A stretch of DNA of 64,000 nucleotides from Yponomeuta sedellus (lineage: Eukaryota; Arthropoda; Insecta; Lepidoptera; Yponomeutidae), in NCBI GenBank assembly GCA_934045075.1, contig OW203726.1, positions 17,485,988-17,549,987 of the forward strand. The letters run 5' to 3'. Below, one piece after another: positions 1 to 10,660 of this stretch. The number at the start of each line of letters is the position of its first letter. Within the stretch, counting starts at the first letter, position 1. The notes beneath the pieces were generated by a model, which ran no database searches, was not told where the DNA came from, and was given only the letters and a program-made list of their open reading frames with translations. Made by a program: the position numbers and the translations under genes.

Positions 1-1804
1 CTGCCTTTCTTTGTTGGTTTGCTATCCACAGCAAACCAAGTTATTATTGCTTTAGACAAAGTAAAAAGTCGATTTTGTCTGGCGCAAGCACTAAGTTGGC
101 GTGTTAACAGTTTCCTCTGCTAACTTTGCTGTTAGGGAACTTCTTACACCACGCCGTTGATCTTTTGCGTCTGTGTTGATAGATTGAAGGGAACGAGACT
201 GATAAACGACATTTAGGTAACTAGATAAATTTAGATAGAAACCATAACACAGGATCTTCCTAGTTTGATTTCAAATGTGATAAAAAATTACGTATACTCA
301 ATATCTAAGTCAACCTGTAATTTAGCATAACTTTACACGTATACGATGTTTGTTGCTCTATAAAGATATTTAACTATAAAAAATAGATTGATAGAATATG
401 TATTTGTCACTGTAAAATACAGACATAAAACCTAATAACATATTTTAAATTTTCGCGACTTGTACACTTAGTTAGAATATTTTCGGGGCTTCATCGCGTA
501 GTAATTTATTGCTATTTTACCTCGACGTTTCGACGACGTTACAGTCATCGTGGTCACGAGAAGACTCAATAAAACCTAATGCCTCACTCGGCCACCCGCG
601 TTTGCGTATTTGGCAAAAAAAAAAAAAACAATAATGGGTTTTCTGTCGAATCTCAATTTGTTAAAACTACAATTATAAATCGTCGACAATTCAATTCAAT
701 TTATTTCAATGTAAAGAATTTACATTTGTTTGCTGAATGTCAAAGTACAATGTAACATGAAAGTGAAAGCCGCCGCCTTCGGGCCGTAATGTAATGGAAA
801 AAAGGCAGCGAGAAAAAAAACTCCACTCTGACCATCTTTTCTCAAGTCCTCTTAAATCTAATACATTAGATACCACCTATACGCATAAAATTCCATGATT
901 GCCATTAATAACTTTAAATGTTAAGGCATTATTAAATATTTTTTTTTACATAGGCCGTGAAAACATGACAAGTGCTGCGGCCAGACGCACGAACAGCACT
1001 CGTTCACGAGCATAACGCAGAGGTCAGCCATCATCAGTCTCAACCATTTTGGAGGGAGATAGATGACCCGGCCACCACGCCACCATTCGAATGACCTTTA
1101 GCAAACCTGCAGATTAAGTTTTACGGGAATACTAACAACCAAGTGAAGTGCCATTACAATGAACAGTTGGCCCGAAATCCACCTACACTAACATTAACCT
1201 TAAGCGTAGAACTTAGTACCAAGAAAGTACAACTTAATTTCAGCGGAAACGGCCGCTTTTAGTAACATCACTTATAGAGCCGTAAGTGATGGATAAACCG
1301 AAATAAATGACACGTAGCCCTTAAAACGAGTAAGCCTTAAAAGTCAGCGACATCGGGATTGACCCTCGTTTAAGTAGTTGTGACCGAGTTAATATCGGTG
1401 ATTACATCAGGTAGACAAAATGTCGTCCCAACTACGTCTATATGGTTACTATAGTACAGCCCAACAAATAGCCCACCACTTGCGGCATTGCTTATTACAA
1501 TCTACGTAACCTTTAACCGCCCGTCGAACTATAGTAAGCTCATCTCTTCAGGCATTAAGTACACAATCAATCTTAATGCCTAGGCGTTAAGACCTTTCAA
1601 TCGTAACATAGGGTTTAATTTGGATTGTCAGGGTAAAGCGCCTAGTGCAGTGAAGCTAATCATACTCTCCTAAATTGCTCTCCAAACTTGCCGCTTATCC
1701 TACTGTAACCCAGCTTTCAGTAAAAATCCTCTTAGCAGACTTAACGGAGCTATTTCCGCTATAGTTCTCTGGAACCTTCCAAGTGCTACGTTAAGGTGCT
1801 TCGG
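1..1804. other. cno intron sequence, no gene seen
   Basis: AT-rich intronic sequence. I see no GC-rich open stretch that could be a missing FHA or RA exon. A dispersed repeat at about 495-575 (core cgacgtttcgacgacgtta) recurs at 39370-39430 and 41760-41825. Confidence 0.5.
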
Positions 1805-2142
1805 GGTGCTAACTAGCGCCGCCAATGGAAAAAAAAACATAACTTGTGTTATAATACGTTTTTATCTAAAAGTGAACATGAAAAATCTTAACAACTGTGA
1901 CAACTATTTTTAGAACCTACAGTCTAGACTCTAGAACCTAGAATCAACAACGAAGGACTTTAATCACTTTCCGCCAAAAACGGCCGTTTCTAGCGGAAAT
2001 CGATTAACGTTCTAGTCTATTGATTAGGTTCTAAAAATAGTTGTCACAAGTTCTTAAGATTTTTCATGTTCACTTTTAGATAAAAACGTATTATGAAACA
2101 AGATAAGTTTTTTTTCATTCGTGGCGCTTGTTAGCACGCCAT
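1805..2142. mobile_element. MITE with long terminal inverted repeats
   Basis: The left end (gtgctaactagcgccgcc) is the inverse of the right end (ggcgcttgttagcacgcc). The arms continue inward with imperfect pairing for more than 100 bp; for example actatttttagaacct at left pairs with aggttctaaaaatagt at right. No coding capacity. A relative lies at 3700-4092. Confidence 0.7.
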
Positions 2143-2399
2143 AGCGCCTTAAGTTTGAGCCTCGAGTGTAGAACAAAAGAACTCCTTCGATGTAGTTTTT
2201 CTAACAATAAAAGTCCGCTGCCCGCGAACAAAGGCTAATCTGCATAGTGACTGCATGATGTATGTACGTGTTTAGCATAGGCACGCAACTGTCAGCCCGG
2301 GAGACTCGTGCGGAAAGCGCTAAAGGCTAAAAGATGGAGCGACGAAGACTTGACGCAATCTTGGCGCGGTAATCTCACGCTTACTTGAGGCATATGTAA

Positions 2400-2915
2400 C
2401 GTGACCATTTATTTTTTAACTCAAAACGGGACAGTACTTTATTTCGGCCAATTAAATAAGATGTAGTCAATGAAAAACAAAACACTTTTTTAAAGTTATT
2501 TATTAAGAAAAGGTTTGCTTAGCTTAGTTACAAATTAAAAACTATATCAACATTTTTAATTATATTTATACTTATCAGAGGAACAAATTGGCTTTAATAT
2601 TGCTGGTGATGATTTTAACTAAGAGTGAAACTCCTGGCACTTTTTTTATATTCACCTTAATCATCAACATCGCATTTAGAACTGAAATTTGTCACTGGGT
2701 TTTTTCAGATGTCCACAATTTGTTCATCATAGAAAATACTCTTTCTACTAGAGCATTTTGTAGCAGGCGAACGTAAAATATATTCAATTAACACAGCATT
2801 TTCGAAAACGGGACAATTTTGCGTCCCGGAGTTATTTCGGGGACACCGGGACTCGTAATTATAAAAAGGGACAGTCCCGTTCAAAACGGGACGTCTGGTC
2901 ACGTTAGGCATATGT
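2400..2915 (-). pseudogene. decayed hAT transposase C-terminus
   Basis: On the minus strand, from about 2775 downward, the translation reads NALVERVFSMMNKLWTSEK, then a stop, then ISVLNAMLMIKVN. This is the C-terminal dimerisation (hATC) motif of hAT transposases. Short repeats of acgggac flank it on both sides (2428, 2809, 2886) and may be part of the element ends. The ORF is broken and only the C-terminus is recognisable. Confidence 0.6.
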
Positions 2916-3414
2916 TACCACTACAACAGTCGTCAATAGTTTCCATCTCTCCGGGTTTGACTCTGAGTCGACGGGTTTGAATGTTCGTGTTGTTTATAAT
3001 AAATATCTTGTAAAATCAGCCCTTAGTCAAAATTACTTAATCCGCTATCATACAATTGGAATAGGTTTTATTGTATTGAAATTTGTAAAATGTTTGGTCA
3101 CTAACATACGAGTACATTGAAAATCCTTCCATTCTTAATACATGTTATTCAGAAATTCTCACTCGTTGGTAACTGGACCTTGTAATTTGTAATCGTAAAT
3201 CCACGAATATTTTATTTCGCATTCGTTTTCAGTGTAATAAAAGTGGAAATCAAATTCGGCGTCCCCGCGTTTCGGTTACGGTTTTATTCGATGCCCTGTT
3301 GTTTTATGGTCGGGAAGTAAATTGCGCAGTTTCCAGTTCCAGCAGGATAGACTCAGACAGTAGTAGAGTCGACAGCTCACCAAATTTTACAGATATATAC
3401 ACTACTGGTATATA

Positions 3415-3690
3415 TTTATTGCTGTGTGGTGTCGGCCTAGAGAATAGCACCAACCCAATTCTTCCCGCGGGTGTCGTAAAAGGCGACTGAGGGACACAAA
3501 CCGGGGGGTGGGCAGCAGCGCCCCCTGCAGTAAAATTCCACCGAACTGCGATCCCCAACCCGCATGCCCAGCTTGGGGATTATGGGCATTACCTCCTATG
3601 ATAGCACAACGTGGCGCTCTTTAGGGGAGGGCTATGTCCAGCAGTGGACTAGTATAGCCTGACGACGACGACGATATATTTATTTATTTA
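3415..3690 (+). mobile_element. 5'-truncated RTE-type LINE 3' end
   Basis: It ends in the GGGCTATGTCCAGCAGTGGA motif (translating YVQQWT, the usual last residues of lepidopteran RTE-type polymerases) followed by a (GAC)n tail. The same ending is at 8835-8885 and 40330-40370. Only the tail is present. Confidence 0.6.
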
Positions 3691-3699
3691 CAGCGTTCT

Positions 3700-4092
3700 T
3701 GAGGCACCGCGTAGCGTGCTAACTCGCGCCACCAATGGAATAAAAACCGTAACTTGTTTTATATTAGATTTCTTTGTATGAATGTGATCATGTTAAGAAC
3801 TGTGACAACTATTTTTAGTCTAGAATCTAGGATTTATAACCTAGGAATTAAATCGATTTCCGCTAATAACGTCCGCTTTTTGGCAAAACTACCTTGTAGT
3901 CCTAGATCTTACCTATCTGTCGTCTAGATCTTACCTAAGCATCTAGTCTTTTCAGTGGGTTCTAAAACGTGCTACTTTACTTATAAGGATTGATGATTCA
4001 CTTTTTCCTTCAATCACTTTTTCCAAAGACGACAAGATCTGCTTCTTTCCATTGGTGGCAGTAATTAGCACCGCATAGCGCCTTAACAGTAA
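3700..4092. mobile_element. MITE related to the one at 1805-2142
   Basis: The left end (gtgctaactcgcgccaccaa) and right end (ttggtggcagtaattagcac) are inverted. The interior shares gaactgtgacaactattttt with the 1805-2142 element. Noncoding. Confidence 0.62.
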
Positions 4093-4379
4093 ACACCAAA
4101 TCATTACAGAACTAATGACAACCTCTCATTACGATCTCTCTAGCATTATCTTACATTCATTCATCCATCAAAACTCCTGATGACTCAACGCACTTACAAA
4201 TTGTTGATGGGTCAGTGTTCGCTTTTTTCTATACATACATACACTCACGCCAGTGTCCCAGAGGGAATCGATCGAACAGGGGATGTATTATTTAGCGAAC
4301 AAGATAGGAAAGTACCGACTGATGAAAGTTGGTAAAGCGAAAAAGGTTTGTCATTTATTGTCGCCAGTAGCAAACCCTG

Positions 4380-4835
4380 CCTAGGCAGTACGACGACGCT
4401 GGTCGCGCGTTTTGAATGTCAAAAGTCTATCATTCAAATTTATTTGCAACCAAGTGTAACAGTTTGATGTTCAATATAGCGCTTCAAACTTAGTAGGCTT
4501 TTACAGGCATTGCATATTATAGAATACGCAAATAGTGCATGCATTATTTACATTATTCACATGTCAACAATACAATATTACATTACAGCGTATTAATATT
4601 ATTATCATATTTATGACTATCATTTCCATTACAGAACACATACATTATTTACAATTATTTATGATTAATTAATTGAGTATTATTATCGCTGTGTTTCGTA
4701 TAATGATTATTTACATTATATCACAGCAGTTTAATTAGTCGCGACTTCCCAGTACATTAAGTGTCAAATTCTGACATTTTAGCGCCACGAAGCGCATGAC
4801 TCGTGCCATAGTTTACCCGGGCTGGTCTGTTTTCA
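4380..4835. repeat. possible dispersed repeat shared with 48660-48800
   Basis: Both places contain a gacgacgct-like start and a tagcgccac...gtgcc-like end around an AT-rich core. The match is patchy by eye, so the limits and class are uncertain. Confidence 0.3.
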
Positions 4836-6859
4836 TAATGTTGTTGAATTCCACAAGACTTGAAAGTATTGTTTTCAGTAAACATAACTGCTCCAATCCG
4901 TAGTAAAAAATTCTGAAAAAAGCCTTTTTAAGCATTCAATTCCATTCCGTCAAGTTTCTTATTTATATTTTGCATGTATTCAATAATATTATACTGCTTG
5001 AGGTAATATATCAAAGAAGGGCTTTCGTTTGTAAGTTAAATTGATGAATGGGAAAACTTTGACTACATAGTTTACCAGTTGGTTAGGGGACCAGATTGGG
5101 GTGTGGAGGTACACATATTGTTCAGCAAGCGTAAAAGCTGACAATCTAAAAATGAGTTGCAGATACATGTCTCTTTATGGTATGTATTATTTAATCTTCA
5201 AACTCTTACAGTTTTATTTATAAAAAGTCGATATCACTAAAATAGTGCTAAGAAGGAGCTAAAGCCGGTTTATTACCAAAATTCCTCTTATAAACCGGTT
5301 TTGTTAACACTATTGTACTATCGTTTAATTCAACCACTTCAGTCGGTAGCGAAAGAGCGAGCGAGATGAGATTTACTGACACGAAACTATTCTTCCTATT
5401 CCTAAATCGTTTTATTCGACTTTTATTTCCCAAAATGTTGACCCCAAGTCCGACTTTTTAAAGACGCCCTGCCATTGCCTGTTTACTAATGTATGTTTAA
5501 CTGTTGCCATGTTTTCCTTTCATTGATTTACTAGGCAACCACGTAACATCTTAGGCCCCGTCTTCGTTTACCGTCAGCCGCGACTGGGATAAAGGGATAA
5601 TACCTGTCCTAAAACAAAAATTGTAAATATGTCACAACTTTATATAGTAGAAGTTTTATCGCTGGCGTATCTTCACCCTTGTGGGTACTGGAAGTGTCGG
5701 ACTGGCCATGGAGCCAGGGTGGCATTGTCCACCCGGGCATGCCACCCCGGGCGATTCTTTTGCCGTATCGAAACATTGAACGAAATTAAAATTAGATGTT
5801 ACTAATTTACTTCTAAACCTGATCTTGGACCTAGCAACAAAAACCTCTCTATTAATTAAAGTTTCCCTTTATATTTGAAGTTTTGTTTTTATTTGTTTGT
5901 ACCAGAAAAGTAATGCAGTTATGTGTTTAGTTAATATTCGGATGCAACCGTCCTTTTGTTATATAGTTCTATCTAGCTGGGCTTTCAAAACTAAACAAAA
6001 TTGTATACTTATACAGCAGTTTATGCTGTTCGTAGAAAACTTAAAGTACTTGTTTTTTACACTTTATTGTACAAAAATAACCATTAGCAGAAACTTAAAT
6101 AACATGCAATATAATGCAATGTTAAAATATGCAATGTAAAAATACGTACAAAGAAAGACTTATTTCAACAAAAATTTCTCTAAAAATTTTGGAGTGTTAA
6201 AAAAGAGAGCAAGAGTAGGCAAAGAGTCATTTGCCATTATTATAATATTGACTTGATTGTGCGGTGGTCACTTTAGTCAGAATGCCACCCTTCGGCCTAG
6301 TCTGACCCTGTGTACTTGCCTCGTATCATAAAATTGTTCGATTTATCGCCGTCGCCCACGAGACAAAGCAGTTTGTCTCCTTACGACAGGAGGGCGTGGC
6401 GCCAGAGCCAATGCGCTGACGAATATATGCCGGTGTATTAATTGGCTAAAGGCTTTAATACCGGTTCACAAAGTGTGTTAAACACACTGTGTACAAAAAA
6501 GGCTGCTATAACACTAAGGATTATTTAGGAGACACAGATGTCTAGTACTAAAATCAATGTTAAGAGGGACGTGTGTGTATAATGTTCAATACATTAATGA
6601 AAAGCGTTTTCAAATTGTCTTAATTAAATTAAAGTTTTTTGAAAGGAATAAATATGGAGTTTCAGTTTCAGTTTAGCTTCTTTTCTGCATAATCTATTAA
6701 ATTTGAAAGTAACAACTTTGACTTTGGACGTAAACATTTTCAGGATAATTTATAGAAAAACACGTCCTTGACTAAAATAGTCTGGTAGAGAGTTTACAAG
6801 GAAAAGACATGAGACAAGGAGTGTTTTAGTGGAATCGTAAGGCAGTTTGTTTTTATGAC
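4836..6859. other. cno intron sequence, nothing recognised
   Basis: AT-rich with short scattered ORFs without family resemblance. No exon-like GC-rich stretch seen. Confidence 0.4.
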
Positions 6860-7230
6860 GAATTACCTGCTTGGTGGAGTATGGCCTAACCTTTCCGCGA
6901 TGCTAGAAGTGACCCGTGCCACAGCAGTGGAGACATACAAAGGGTTGATATCTTCAACATTTTTTTATTTAAATTTTATAGAAGCAATCGACATTACACG
7001 TAGTGAAAAAGTGGCAGTGGGCTATTCATATATGCCGTAGAACGGTCGATGTGGTGCAAAAGTTCTCGGGTGGAGACCACGAGCTGGCAAACGTAGGTGT
7101 GGACGCCCAAAGGCTCGCTTGGCCTAAGATCTGAGGCAGATGGACGGCAGTGGCTGATGATGGTGAAGGACAGAAGGAGGTGGCGTGCCTTGGCCAGATG
7201 TGGACTGGTACGGGCTGATTGATTGCACTA
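6860..7230 (+). mobile_element. LINE/SINE fragments (RTE-like)
   Basis: Bases 6872-6952 match the inverse-orientation repeat also seen at 35700-35783. From 7008 the sequence reads, across frames, WRPRAGKRRCGRPKARL-like residues, the C-terminal region of RTE-clade reverse transcriptases. Frameshifted and truncated. Confidence 0.5.
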
Positions 7231-7264
7231 GAACCTGACCCAGATTGTTTTTGAAATGAAATAA

Positions 7265-7905
7265 TAGTATATTTCATTACAAGTGCGGAAAGGCTGTCAT
7301 TGCAAAGAGTTCCGACAAATGTCTACCCGAGCCGAGGCGCAGCCGAAGGCGAGGGTTGATAGTCGGAACAAGTTGCAATGACGGTTCCGCACGTGTACTG
7401 ATCGACTATTTTTAATACAGTTGCGAAAAAATGAAGCAATTTAATTAAGAAAAAATATTTGGAAAATGGCGCCAACGGTAAAAGAATATAAGCAGAGTTT
7501 TTTTTTTCACCCATTCCGGTAGCCAAAGGGAACTATGCCCATACAGCCAAGTCTTCAGTAGAATTTTTTTATTGATATGAAATGAAAATGAAATTTAATG
7601 AGATGAAAACAAACCTAACCTAACTCATTCAATCAAATCATTAAATCTGATATTGAAACACATTACCTCGTAGCTTCTTTTTAGAAATATAAGTATTTGC
7701 ATGAATCATAAAAACTTCTATGATTTTTTTAGTAAAAACTTCATGGTTGGTTTTTCTTTTTAATAGACATTATTTTGACAGTTGGGAAAGAGAACGCACT
7801 AGTGCGGGAAAGGTAAAAAAAAGCACGAGTGTGTAATAGCCCACATCCCGCACGCTATACGTCCCTGTAATACGCCACTTTTTGAGCAACTGTATTAAAA
7901 AAGAT
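7265..7905. mobile_element. ~0.6-kb nonautonomous DNA element, copy 1
   Basis: Nearly the whole segment is repeated at 62505-63088, starting ttcattacaagtgcggaaag and ending gagcaactgtattaaaa. The first ~130 bp form an inverted repeat (aagtgcggaa... pairs with ...ttccgcacgt). A second inverted motif, aatacagttgc near 7418, pairs with gcaactgtatt near 7887. Compared with the other copy it has an extra GC-rich piece near 7322-7357. Confidence 0.6.
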
Positions 7906-8609
7906 TTTATTTAAAGTAGCACAGAAACTGCGTGTTAAAATGAACGTTACAAGTCCAACTAGGTGACCATTTCAAAATCTAAATTTTCAATGCCAAAGGT
8001 TGTAGGATCATAATATCTAGTTTGATGTAATATGCCCCTAGAAAGACTATCGATAAGAAATTGAAAAAAGGTGCGTTTCATAAGTCATTGTTGTGATACA
8101 GAGCCTAAAACATTGTAATAAAAAGACAATAAATTTTGATACAAAAAACGATTTCGATTAGTTTATTCTAAAGCTAGTATTTTTTCAATTCTTTCTGGGT
8201 ATCCACACCCGTGCCTTGATTCACGTGGTATTCTTATAAGGTATTATTTAGGTATTTTTAATTGCTTTTAGCAATAAGGCCGCCAATTGTACTTTGTATC
8301 TTTACATGTTTTATAATATGTGCTCTGGTGTACAAGAAAGAATATTCTTATCTTATTTTTTATTTCTTTTCAAATTTATAATACGAGTAAGATATAGGGG
8401 CTGGACTCTACTAGTGAGCATAAAAATGTCTGTATCATGAATAAAAGAAATAAACGTAACCTAAGTAAATTGTAATGAAAGTAAATTTAATTTTGTTTTA
8501 TATTTTATTTATTAGGCACACAAAACAGATATTAGGTAGTACATCATAAAGATAACATTAACATGTAAGATCCAGACTAATATTCAAAACATGTGTACAC
8601 AGCATGGTT

Positions 8610-8890
8610 ACAATAATATGAAACACTGTTCGCCTCTCTAAAGTGCCAGTGGGCTGGCTATATCTCGCGAAGAACTGACAACCGTTGAAATAAACGTGTT
8701 CTTGAGTGGAGACCGCGACTCGGCAAACGTACTGTAGGACGCCCTCCGACCAGGTGGGATGACGATCTGCGAAAATCTGCCGGCAGATGCTGGACGCGGC
8801 AAGCTGAAGACAGGGCGCTATGGCGCTCATTAGGGTGCTATGTCCAGCAGTGGACTACATAATATAGCCTGAAGAAGAAGAAGTTCGCCT
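8610..8890 (+). mobile_element. RTE-type LINE, polymerase C-terminus
   Basis: The reading frame gives VLEWRPRLGKRTVGRPPTRW, DDDLRKSAGRCW and RSLGCYVQQWT, the C-terminal end of RTE-clade reverse transcriptases, with one in-frame stop upstream. A (GAA)n tail follows at 8874-8884. 5'-truncated and dead. Confidence 0.75.
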
Positions 8891-9244
8891 CTTACTCACA
8901 CAATACTACCGTCTATGTTTATGTTGTGCGATCGAGAAGTAATGTATCGTATATAATAACCCAAGACATCGTCTGTGTGTTATTAATATCAATAGATCGT
9001 TTCATCAATATTGGTTTATTAATGACCCACGGAACTAACTAAACTAGATTGGTGGGGTTCCAATTTGAGGATAAACCACCTACTACCCCATATTTTATAG
9101 CGTTTTATAGAACTACTAAGAGTTAACGAAGAGAAGCAATTATGAAAATGGTTTTAGTTTTATACGTAATAATGAATCTATTACTTTGCATGTAAATTAA
9201 CAGTTTCTACTTGTAAAGCGCTAATGAACAGTAAATAAATTAAA

Positions 9245-9483
9245 AAAATATATCCATGGACATATTACACAGATCTCGTTAGCCCTATACTAAGTACAAC
9301 TAAATGACTGGTGTTACAGGTGCTAATTCGACGATAGATTTAATACAATAAGTAACTAGATAACATCCAAGACCCGAGACAAACTAGAAAAGTTCGTTCC
9401 CTAGTTTGACCCGGCCGGGGATTGAACCCGAGACCTTCGGTTTCAAAGTCAGCGTGCCAAACCGCTGCGCCACCGAGGCCATC
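9245..9483 (-). mobile_element. tRNA-derived SINE, family shared with 60055-60290
   Basis: On the minus strand it starts with a tRNA-like head: A box tggcgcagcggt and B box ggtctcgggttcaatcccc. The tail runs through gtacttagtatagggcta to atatgtccatgg. About 230 bp match the copy at 60055-60290 with scattered changes. No functional tRNA is claimed. Confidence 0.72.
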
Positions 9484-9959
9484 AAATGTAACTACTTTTG
9501 TAGCATTTTCTGTGGTTAAAAACTAATCACATCATTTCTAAAACAGTTTTTTGAGACTTATTTTCTTAATAAGCAGGCGCTGCCTATTAATACTTGAAAC
9601 AGTGCTCTACAAAAAAAAATGAATATACGCGTCGAAGTGATAACCTGCACCTTTTTTGAAGTCGGTTAAAAAGCAACTGCGATGTTTCGTATCCGTATAC
9701 CTTACAATATCAGTATCAATATCACCTCAGTCCACCGCTGTCCACTGCTGTGTATAGGCCTCTTCTCCAATCAAATCGCATGCTTATGGATATATCTATT
9801 AAAGACTAGCCAGTGGAAATTCAGATGTGTGATTTTTCGGGTTAAACATTGCCTATGTGCTATTTCAGACTATAATCGACTTATCCAGATCAGTCAGCTG
9901 AATAACAAAACCTTCCTCAATCGAAACTTTCGAATTTATAATTTTAGTAAGACTAAATG

Positions 9960-10045
9960 AGATATCTGTCAGGATTGTGGCAAGTGGCAGACCCTGATAT
10001 CTGCCTACCCCTCCGGGATACAGGCGTGAGTTTATGTTATCCCTT
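9960..10045 (+). mobile_element. LINE 3'-tail fragment
   Basis: The motif aggattgtggcaagtggcag ... ctgcctacccctccgggata recurs at 16685-16745, 17548-17602, 46425-46475 and 48284-48310. It is a common non-LTR 3' tail in lepidopteran DNA as I recall it. Confidence 0.45.
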
Positions 10046-10153
10046 AATCAGGCATGGGTAGTATGATTTCATTGCTTTTGCACTTTATTTCAGGTTGATA
10101 AGGTTTAATTCAATGTGGGTACTATGCTTTTGCCTGGTTATGGGTTAAGGTAG

Positions 10154-10385
10154 TAATATTGCAATTAAAAAAACCTATTTAGAGGCTAAAAATTTAACCC
10201 ATGCCGGGATTCGAACCCGCAACCTCTGGCTATCCGTGCCAGGGCTATCTGGCACGGATAGCCAGAGGTTGCGGGTTCGAATCCCGGCATGGGTGAAATT
10301 TTTAGCCTCTAAATAGGTTTTTTTTAATTTGTCCTTAGCACGGGTTAGTGCATTAAAAATAAAAATAGTATAATATTGCAATTAA
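10154..10385 (+). mobile_element. hairpin SINE (inverted tRNA-like heads), full copy A
   Basis: A perfect 15-bp target duplication (taatattgcaattaa, 10154-10168 and 10371-10385) frames the element. Arms 10165-10242 and 10249-10326 are inverted copies (about 78 bp, about one mismatch, 6-nt loop). Each arm contains a tRNA-like B box, ggttcgaatcc, on one strand. A 3' tail follows: ttgtccttagcacgggttag then tgcattaaaaataaaaa. The duplication and A-rich tail imply LINE-assisted retroposition of the whole inverted structure. Confidence 0.85.
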
Positions 10386-10535
10386 GTTTGTTCTTTTACA
10401 TAACGCCGTTTTGCATATCAAAATCAAATCAACGATTGCAAGGTAAACTAATCAATAAATCCCCCAATAGTTAGCCCCCTGGTCCAAAAGGCCAATTCAA
10501 CAAACGCCGTATTTAAAGTTATACTTTTGTTCCAG

Positions 10536-10660
10536 CACGGTTGCCTGCTCAAGTTCGGGCGAGTGTCGACGTTCCGGTTCGTGGACCCTGCCCAGGAGAG
10601 TATGATGAACCGCAACCTCTCCCAGTCGCAGCATTTCGGCTCGGGCTCCATCTATGACAG
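10536..10660 (+). CDS. cno: cno exon: C-terminal strands of the FHA domain
   Basis: The acceptor is ttccag and the donor gtgaga. Translation begins HGCLLKFGRVSTFRFVDPAQ, matching the last beta strands of the afadin FHA fold, then a Ser/Gln-rich linker. It enters in phase 0 and exits after two bases of an Arg codon. It is the first exon of the gene in the window, so the FHA domain is split by an intron of more than 10.5 kb. Confidence 0.88.

Noticed and set aside
10249..10300. tRNA genes in the hairpin SINEs (also 24292-24372 and 52042-52117)
   Set aside because: A- and B-box sequences are present but acceptor and anticodon stems are not well formed and the sequences sit in elements with tails and duplications; SINE heads fit better.
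1..10535. Missing upstream cno exons (RA domains, start of FHA) in the first 10 kb
   Set aside because: I looked for GC-rich open stretches with splice borders and found none; they most likely lie before base 1.
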